Of a stretch of 64,000 nucleotides of DNA, positions 54,190 to 63,100 are shown in pieces. Source of the stretch: Glandiceps talaboti (taxonomy: Eukaryota; Hemichordata; Enteropneusta; Spengelidae); contig NC_135552.1 in assembly GCF_964340395.1 (NCBI RefSeq), forward strand, positions 20,023,181 through 20,087,180. The letters are read 5' to 3'. Every line of letters starts with the position of its first letter. Within the stretch, counting starts at the first letter, position 1. The notes under the pieces are model-generated. The model searched no databases, had not been told where the DNA came from, and was given only the letters and a program-made list of their open reading frames with translations. The position numbers were made by a program, and so were the translations under genes.

Positions 54190-57100
54190 ATGCGTGTGCA
54201 TGTGCGCGCTCGTGCGCTCATTTCATACAGGTTTACAATAATGTTTAAATATTTGACTACAATGTGATAAATATACAAATGTACCAATGCTAGTAATCAT
54301 GTATTGATGTGAATTCTTATTTTCAGTTCTAACTGGAGAACCTTGCACTGATGATCAGTTCCGATGTGATAATACACTCTGTATTAGTAAAAGTTTGGTG
54401 TGTGATTATAACAATGATTGTGGTGACAGCTCTGATGAACAGTTCTGTAGTAAGTGGAACTCAAGTCTTCTGGAATTAGTATAATTTATAGTTAATAACT
54501 AGACAACTGGGAAATAAGAAACTTGCAGTATCATTACAACAGAATCAGCTGTACTGTATTTTTAATGAGATGTGTTGTTACTAGATGACCAGTCTATTTG
54601 TGTCACTTCACTTATTGGACAGGAAACCTGAGGGTAATAATTATATAGAATTACTGCAAATCACTACATATACTTTGGTGTAGCAGCTTAAAGCTTACAA
54701 CTTTTGTACCTAGTAGTAACAAGTAGATAACACCGTTGATGTGTACTACTTGTACCTATTGCAGGTGGTTATCCAGGCCGCTGTGACTTTGAAGTAGATC
54801 TGTGCACTTGGAGTCAGGAACACGATGATGAATTTGACTGGCGACAACAAACTGGTAAAACATATACTGATGGTACCGGACCAGCTAATGACCACACTCT
54901 GAGAACTGCAGATGGTAATTTTACTGTATTATCTACTAAACCCATCCCCAACAATAGTGACAATGAACTTATAAGTAAAACATTGCTATTTAGGGCAAAT
55001 TCACTTCTGTGTATTTCCTTGAATAGACACATCTAAAAAATTTGAAATGAAATTATTATTATTATGTAAACAAAAGTGAAAACGTTAATACCAAGAGAAG
55101 AGTAATATGTTGCTATAGTTACGAATGACATCAGCCATTTGATGCCATCTCAGTGTTTTCATGTTTGAGATAGAATGTTATCTTCTGGGCTTTTTTGCAT
55201 GCACACAATTTACATTTGATGTACATTTGTATTAGGTATATATAGCTTGCTGTAACGCAAGTCCTTATTTTGGGGTTCATGTTTACAGGTGTTTGTCACT
55301 GGTGTGGTCTTCCTGATTGGTGTCAAAATATAATGAATGAAAATGAGAGAAAAGAAAAATAGATATAAAAGTCATGAATTTTTATTTGCCATACAGGTCA
55401 CTACATGTTCATTGAGACATCAGCTCCAAGAGAACCTGGTGAAAGAGCACGACTGGCCAGTCCAACATTCCGTGGTTTTAGCCAAGATTGTACAGTATGT
55501 TATTTACACTTCACTCTCTGACATGGGGTGTGAGACTTGGGATGAATGGGGATGGAGGGGGTGTATTAGAAAGTCTGACATCATGTTTTTTGTCCAGATT
55601 GTACTATAAGAGTATATTATCTACACTTCTTTCTGTTGCATGGAGAGAAGGGTGTATTAGTCAGTCCAATGTGTTTGGTGTTAGTCAAGATTGTACTATA
55701 TATTATCTACTCTGCATTCTGTGACACAGGATGTGGGGGAGGGGTGTGGAGGGACTTTATTCATCATTTCAACATTCTTGGTTTTAGTCAAGCTTCTACA
55801 GTATGTTACTAACCCTTCATTCTGTGACATGGGGTGAGAATGGAGTGGAGTGCTCATAGTACAAGGTTTGAGATGCTCTGCAGTATGAAGAAAGTTTTGT
55901 ATTTGATCAGCAGTTGGTCAGTCATAACTATGGAATTCATTTTTAAGAGGACTTAGAGGTTTACTACACAACATATTAACTAGAGTTTCTTTATCTACCC
56001 ATAGTTCCGTATCTGGGTACATATGTATGGAGAGGATGTTGGTGATATTAATATCTATTCACGGACTTCATATGAGAATGGGGATAATGGTCTCAGTCTC
56101 TTGTATACAAGGAGTGGTGAAATTGCTGATGAATGGATTCCATTCCATGTAGATGTAAATACAAATGGAGAAGATTTCAAGGTCTGTATATAACAATAGA
56201 GTGAACTGAAATTTCACCTTCCCACAATACAAGTAGTTTTCAAAGCATTGTTAGTATAATTATTACTCAGGCACAGACCTATAATGTTACAATCTGTTAT
56301 ACATTTCCTCATCTCACTGGGAAGCATACACCCTATGCTGCCTCTTAGTGCAAACAAACTACAGATCAATTCACAGAACAGTTGCTGTCCTACCAGGTTC
56401 CCATTTACAGCTGGGTTGCCTGGGACACATCATTGATTCAAATCCTGCCCAAAAATCCAAACCATTCAGAAATAAATGACAGTAGCAAGAATAAAAAAAA
56501 AGACCATATGTAAATTGCAAGACAGTCTCTTCAACTATTTCACCATCATAACTCCAAATTATTTGTTATCATTGGTTGTAATTATGCTCTATTTTGTCAT
56601 CATTTTTTTTTCTTTCAGATTGTTGTAGAAGGTGTACGCGGTGATGGTCACAGGGGAGATATCTCTATAGATGATGTATCCTTTACAGATACATGTATAC
56701 TAGGAGGAGAAATTCCTGGAGAAGGAGACCAAGATTTGATTGGATGGTGTGATATTGATAATCAATTATATGCCTGTAATGATGGCTCAGGTTGCTTCAC
56801 AAGATACGAACTCTGTGATTTCCAATATGACTGTGAAGATGCTACTGATGAAATTACTTGTGGTAGGTCAATTAATTTTTTTTTCTAAATGAAACAACTA
56901 CACAGGAGACCTGTAACATCTGCACAACAGCCTAATCACTAACTGCCATGTTGTTGCAGCCCTGTCACAGCAACCTTTTCACTGTTGCCTGGTCACTGCA
57001 ACCCTTTCATTATTGCATGGACATTGCAGCCCTTTCACTGTTGCCTAGTCACTACAATCTTTTCACTGCTACCCTGTCACTCCTGCCATCTTATAGCAGC

Positions 57101-60100
57101 CCTGTCACAGTAAACATGTCACTGCTGCCCTGTCACAGCAAACATGTCACTGCTGCCCTGTCACAGCAGACATGTCACTGCAGCCCTGTCACTGCAAACC
57201 TTTCACTGCTCCCCTGTCACAGCAACCCTTTCACTGGTGCCCTTGTCACTCCTGCCACCTTACAGCAGCCCTGTCACAGCAGACATGTCACTACTGCCCT
57301 GTCACAGCAGACAGGTCACTGCCACCCTGTCACAACAACCCAGTCACTACTGCTGTGTCACAGTACCTGTAGCACACCAGCCTTGTCACTACCAACCTGT
57401 CACTACCCCTGTCACAGCAGATGTCACTGCTACCTTGTCACTACCACCCTGTCACTACCCCTGTCACAGCAGACATGTCACTGCTACCTTGTCACTACCA
57501 CCCTGTCACTGCTGTCCTGTCACAAATGCTCAATCACGGCAGACCTGTTACTTTTGCAGAAAAGTTGACAGTGTATGTATTTATAACCTTTTCATATATT
57601 TTATGATCAACATCTTATATTGATAAAGGCTCAAAATTAAACAAAATATTGGAATTCTGTTGTTTGACACTTTGCCGTATCATCATGAATTGAATCAGAT
57701 TGTTATCTATTTTTGTACAGAAAAGTATTTTTACTTAGTAGTAAGTCAATGTGTAAAATGTCAGTTTCTAAGATCTGATGTGGACAAGACAGTAGAAAAT
57801 AGTTTCAGGTCAACTGATCGAGTTTCAGCGCCTGTAATTAGTCCCCGCGGACGAAGTCCGGAACGGGGACTTATGGATTGGGTTCCGTCTGTCCGTCCGT
57901 CCGTCCGTCCGTCCGTCCGCAGCTGTTTCTTGGAGATGCCTGGGCCGATTTTTTTCAAACTTGGTACAGGGGCAACATACTATGGCATACATATGCACGT
58001 CAATTTGTTTTATGATACGATCCAATATGGCCACCTAGCAACCATTTTGTTTGCGAATTTTCCCTGTCTAGAGCCATAACTCAGACATGCTTTAACAGAT
58101 CTCATTCAAAGTTGGTATTAGGACAGTGTTCTATGACATACATGTGCATATTCATTGTTGTCATGATACGATCCAATATGGCCACCTAGCAACCATTTTG
58201 TTTGTGAATTTTCATGTCCAATGCCATAACTCAGACATGCTTGAACAGATCTCATTCAAAGTTGGTATTAGGACAGTGTTCTATGACATACATGTGCATA
58301 TCCATTTTCGTCATGATACGATCCAATATGGCTGCCTGGTAGCCATTTTGTTTGTGAATTTTCATGTCCAAAGCCATAACTCAGACATGCTTGAACAGAT
58401 CTCATTCAAAGTTGGTATTAGGACAGTGTTCTATGACATACATGTGTATATCCATTTTCGTCGTGATACGATCCAATATGGCTGCCTGCCAGCCATTTTG
58501 TTTGTGAGTTTTCCATGTCCAAAGCCATAACTCAGACTCCATTTTCATCGTGATATGATCCCCCATACCCAACCAATCCTTTATTGTTGGAGGCATATTC
58601 CATGTCCAACAAGCACACACAACATATCTAAGTCTTTTTTTGTTTGTTTTAGGTTCACAAATGTTGTTGCGTGACCAGAGTAGTGATAATTCCTTAAAAC
58701 CCAATTATAGCGGGGACTATGTCATTCTCAATGACTTGTTTTAAGGGTTGTTTGCCTTTCCAGTTAATAATGTCTGTTTACATATTATTTGCATACATCA
58801 GGTACTTCATGTACATTTGAAAATGAGGACTGGTGTGGTTGGCATCATGGCGGTGCGACAGATTTTGAATGGGAACTTGGACAGGGTGCAACAGTGAAAC
58901 CCAACACTGGACCTGAAACAGATCACACCACTGGTACCATATATGGTAAGTTTACTTGCAACAAAGGTTCCATCTACTACCATATTATGGTAAATTTGCC
59001 TGTAAAAAAGTGTATATACTGCCACATATGGTGATTTTACTTGTAAAACAGGTCTTCTAAGTTCAACCATATATGGTAAGTTTACTTACAACAAAGGCTG
59101 CATCTGCTACCATATAGGGTAAGTTTACTTGTAACAAACTCTGCTACCATATAGGGTAAGTTTAATTTGAACAAACTCTGCTACCATATATGGTAAGTTT
59201 ACTTTGTGAACAAACTCTGCTACCATATATGGTAAGTTTACTTGTAACAAACTCTGCTACCATATATGGTAATTATTTGTAGCATGTTTGCTATGAGTAA
59301 CCCGATACAAATCTACACAAAGTAAAAATGTTGTGCAACTTATTTAAAGTATAACATACCATAATACCGAATAAAGACAAAAATTACCTGATTGTGACCT
59401 GCGGATCAATGCTCAGTATACTTTGCCATTTTTGACAAATAACTGAACTGAACTGTTTTGTGTGTAAAATTAGGTTGGTACACCTACATAGATGCCCTCA
59501 CCATGGATGACCTGGCAGGTAACGGCAAGAAAGCACATTTACAGACATTACCCTATGTGGAATCAAGCAGTAGCTGTATTCTATTCTTCTACTATCACAT
59601 GCGTGGGAACTCTGTAGGAACACTAAGTGTCTATAAAAAGGATGCTTCAACTGGTCAGTCTGACTTGATGTGGGAGAGAGATGGTGAACAAGGTGATGAC
59701 TGGTTACTTGGTGAAATAGATCTTGGACACCAAGTTAATTTTATCATCATGTTTGAAGCCACTCGTGGACAACTTTTCAGTGGTGATATAGCCCTTGATG
59801 ATATCTTTTTCAGTAGATGCCAAGTTGGTGAGTTTTTTAAACCAATTTTACTCGCTTGAAAGAAAGTTATAAAAATACCCCAGTCTTGTGATTTTAAATA
59901 GTCATTCTCATTTTTTTTATCTTGGAAAAGAATTACTCTTTGGACTAAAATGCAAGGATTTATTGAGACATACTGTGTATTTGTAACTTGCAATCTTAAT
60001 ATAATCTATCAAGACAATGACAGTTGTACAAGTTAGTGTACATACAGGAAACCCTGATGTAGACAATTGAATGGGTAGTGTATATATGAAACAGGGTTTT

Positions 60101-63100
60101 CGCTAACGTTTTAGAGTAAGTACCAAATCAAGAAAATTGGGGACTGTCCAGCAGCAGAACAGAAATGAATCAATAAGAACAATTACCCTCTCAGATTTGT
60201 TCCAATTAAATTGATATTTAGAGAGCTGCTGTGTTGGAATAGTAAAGATGATGAATCCACACTGTAAGACAGTCATGGGTAGGCAAGTAGTCAGCTATAT
60301 ATCAAGTGCTTAGTAAAAATACAGACAGAAACAAAGAGAGACATAAAGTAAGAAGTAATGTTTGGTGTCTTGATATTTTCAGCTAACCATGATGTAGAAT
60401 GCAAGCAGTCAGAGTTTAAATGTATAGATGGACAGTGTATTCCTGGATATCGTCATTGTGACTTTGGTTTCGATTGTAATGACCAATCAGATGAACAAGG
60501 CTGTCGTAAGTTTATTGTCTCTCACTTCATTGCTAGACAAAATGCAGTGATACTGTTACCTGCCGTAATCAAATGAACAAGGCTGTCGTGACTTTACTAT
60601 AACTCAATTCATTGTTAGACAAAATGCAATGTGTAATTACCACTACAATCAGATGAATGCAGGAATGTCGTAACTTTACTATAAGTCAATTCATTGTAAA
60701 AGACAAAATACAACACGGTACTGTTACCCCCTGTAACCAGATGAACAAGGCTGTCCTAAGTCCTGTACCACCCTATGTGTACTATTATCACTCAATTCAT
60801 AGACTATATACAATGATACTGTTACCCATTTCATTTGAGGTGCAATTATGTGTTGTTAGTTAGTGTATGATTCTAACAAATCATTATCCTCATGACTACT
60901 TTATATTAATTCAATAGTCAAACTAGATAGGCACACACACTTATAGATTGTAAGATATGTCTTGTCACTTCACCCTCATTGGCATGCTTTGACTGATGTG
61001 TGAGGGCGCCCCAACATGATGTACCTTTAATACAGACTAACACACTAATAACATGTAGACAATCACATAATTCAGTGTAATCTGACATGTGAACGCTTAC
61101 AATTGAGGGATCCCTCCAAGATCTATGATTGAACACACTGACTTTACTCTGAGATGTATTACACTATGTGTAACTAAGATTAGAAATTTCAAGCCATGGT
61201 GTGAGAACTTTACATTTTCCATGTACCATGATGATGACAAATTTAAGAGATGCATTCTTATCAATATCTGAAATATTATGTATTGATTGATTTACTTTAT
61301 AGTCAGTAAGTTGTATTGTATATTGTGAATACTTGATACCTTTGTAATGTTGATTTATGAAATACATATCATACAATATTCATCATTTAAATGGTATATT
61401 TCTTGTCTCCAATGTAGAATTCTATGAAGGTGATTGTACATTTGATGAGTCATTGACCTATTGTGGCTGGATACAACTAACTAATGATGACTTTGACTGG
61501 ACCCTGGATAGTACAACTTCTAGGTCCTACACTGGGCCACAATATGACCATACTCCAGGAACTGATGGTGAGTTACATACTGATATTTTACTGGTTTCAA
61601 GGTGTATCACCCCACTTCCCTGTACAAAAGTCATGTATTCTGTATGCACAGATCTAGATGATTGTGCACACACTATCGGTGGATTGATGTCTGCCGGACA
61701 TCAATTTTCTGTCATTAATTTCACAGTTGTTGTTCTCTAAAAATTACTAATAATGAAAGAGGTGAATATGTCTTTCCATTGTTTAATGATGAAAAACATT
61801 ATTTGAAATGGAATACAGACTAAAAATGAAGTACAACACAGGTGGTGCGTCTTCACATTGCATCTAGCACCAAATAATTGACTCTCCACCATTCATGATG
61901 CATATTTTGCTGTTTTCAAATACAGCTCATTTCAAGTTGCCATTCACCAGCTTATATACAACCATACAGAAACCAATAACATACTGCATACTCTACACTA
62001 AGATAACAAGATAACAACATTGCCACATTTTGTCTGTTATGAAATAAAGCATGTCATACTGCAACTAGATGCGGACGCATGGGTGCCAATGTTTTGATGT
62101 CTGCATTTAATGTCCACATGGTTGGACCTTTTGAATTCATGCAGACAAAATGTTGCAAGAAACTGTATTCATTCAATTTTGCTATCAAAGTGTAGCATGT
62201 ACAGTTTGTTAATGGTTTCTGCATAGTTGTATCAAACAGAGCTGGTGAATGTTAACTAGAAACAGGCTGTAATACATATTATGCTGATACATGACATTTG
62301 TAATCAGCTGACACTGCAATATTTAAACACTAAGTAGAGAACTCGAAGTGAAAATTGACAATAAAGGTACATACATAAGAAAACAAAAATAACAGTAACC
62401 ATGTGTAAATTAAAGAAAGTCTAAAATATTCCAGACTACTACAGTTTAGAAATTTCAAGAAACTTGTCACTTAATTAATATGTAAAATTAGATCAAACAA
62501 ACAACAGTACTGTAACACAGTGTATTAGAAGGTGCTAGGAGTCTTTTCTTTAACCAATTTTATTTATTTAAAATTTGCCAAAAATGAATGTACCATTAAC
62601 CACTTCACTACCTTTGTTTTTATCCCATTGTAGGTTCATTCCTGTTCATTGACAGTAGGTATCCAAGGGGACCAGGAGACACAGCTAGGGTATCTACAGA
62701 GTTTTTATTCCCTGCCAGTGATGGTGTGTGTATGGTACGGTTCTGGTATCATATGTATGGTACTAATGGCATGGGAGCATTAAGGGTGGGTATTTATTTA
62801 TCTCTTTCATTTTACTTCTCAGTATCTTCAAAGCTTAGTCCACTGATAAATGACATTCTGATCACAGCAGTTTTTATTCAACAACTTTAATTATTCAAAT
62901 TATTCAGTGATGTCATTTGAACTATTATAGGTAACATGTTGGTTTTTGAACTTCCTGTAGTATTCATAGGATCTTGTATTATTTGCTGTGGTATAGACAT
63001 CAATTAATATATTGTAGTTACATCAGCAGACATACGTTTGACAAGCAATTCTCAGTACATGCAATAACATTCTACCTTGCCTTGGGCTGGAGGGTTAAAA

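Noticed and set aside
56948-57623. 206- and 159-codon overlapping open frames
   Set aside because: Both are products of the CTGTCAC minisatellite, open in several frames at once.
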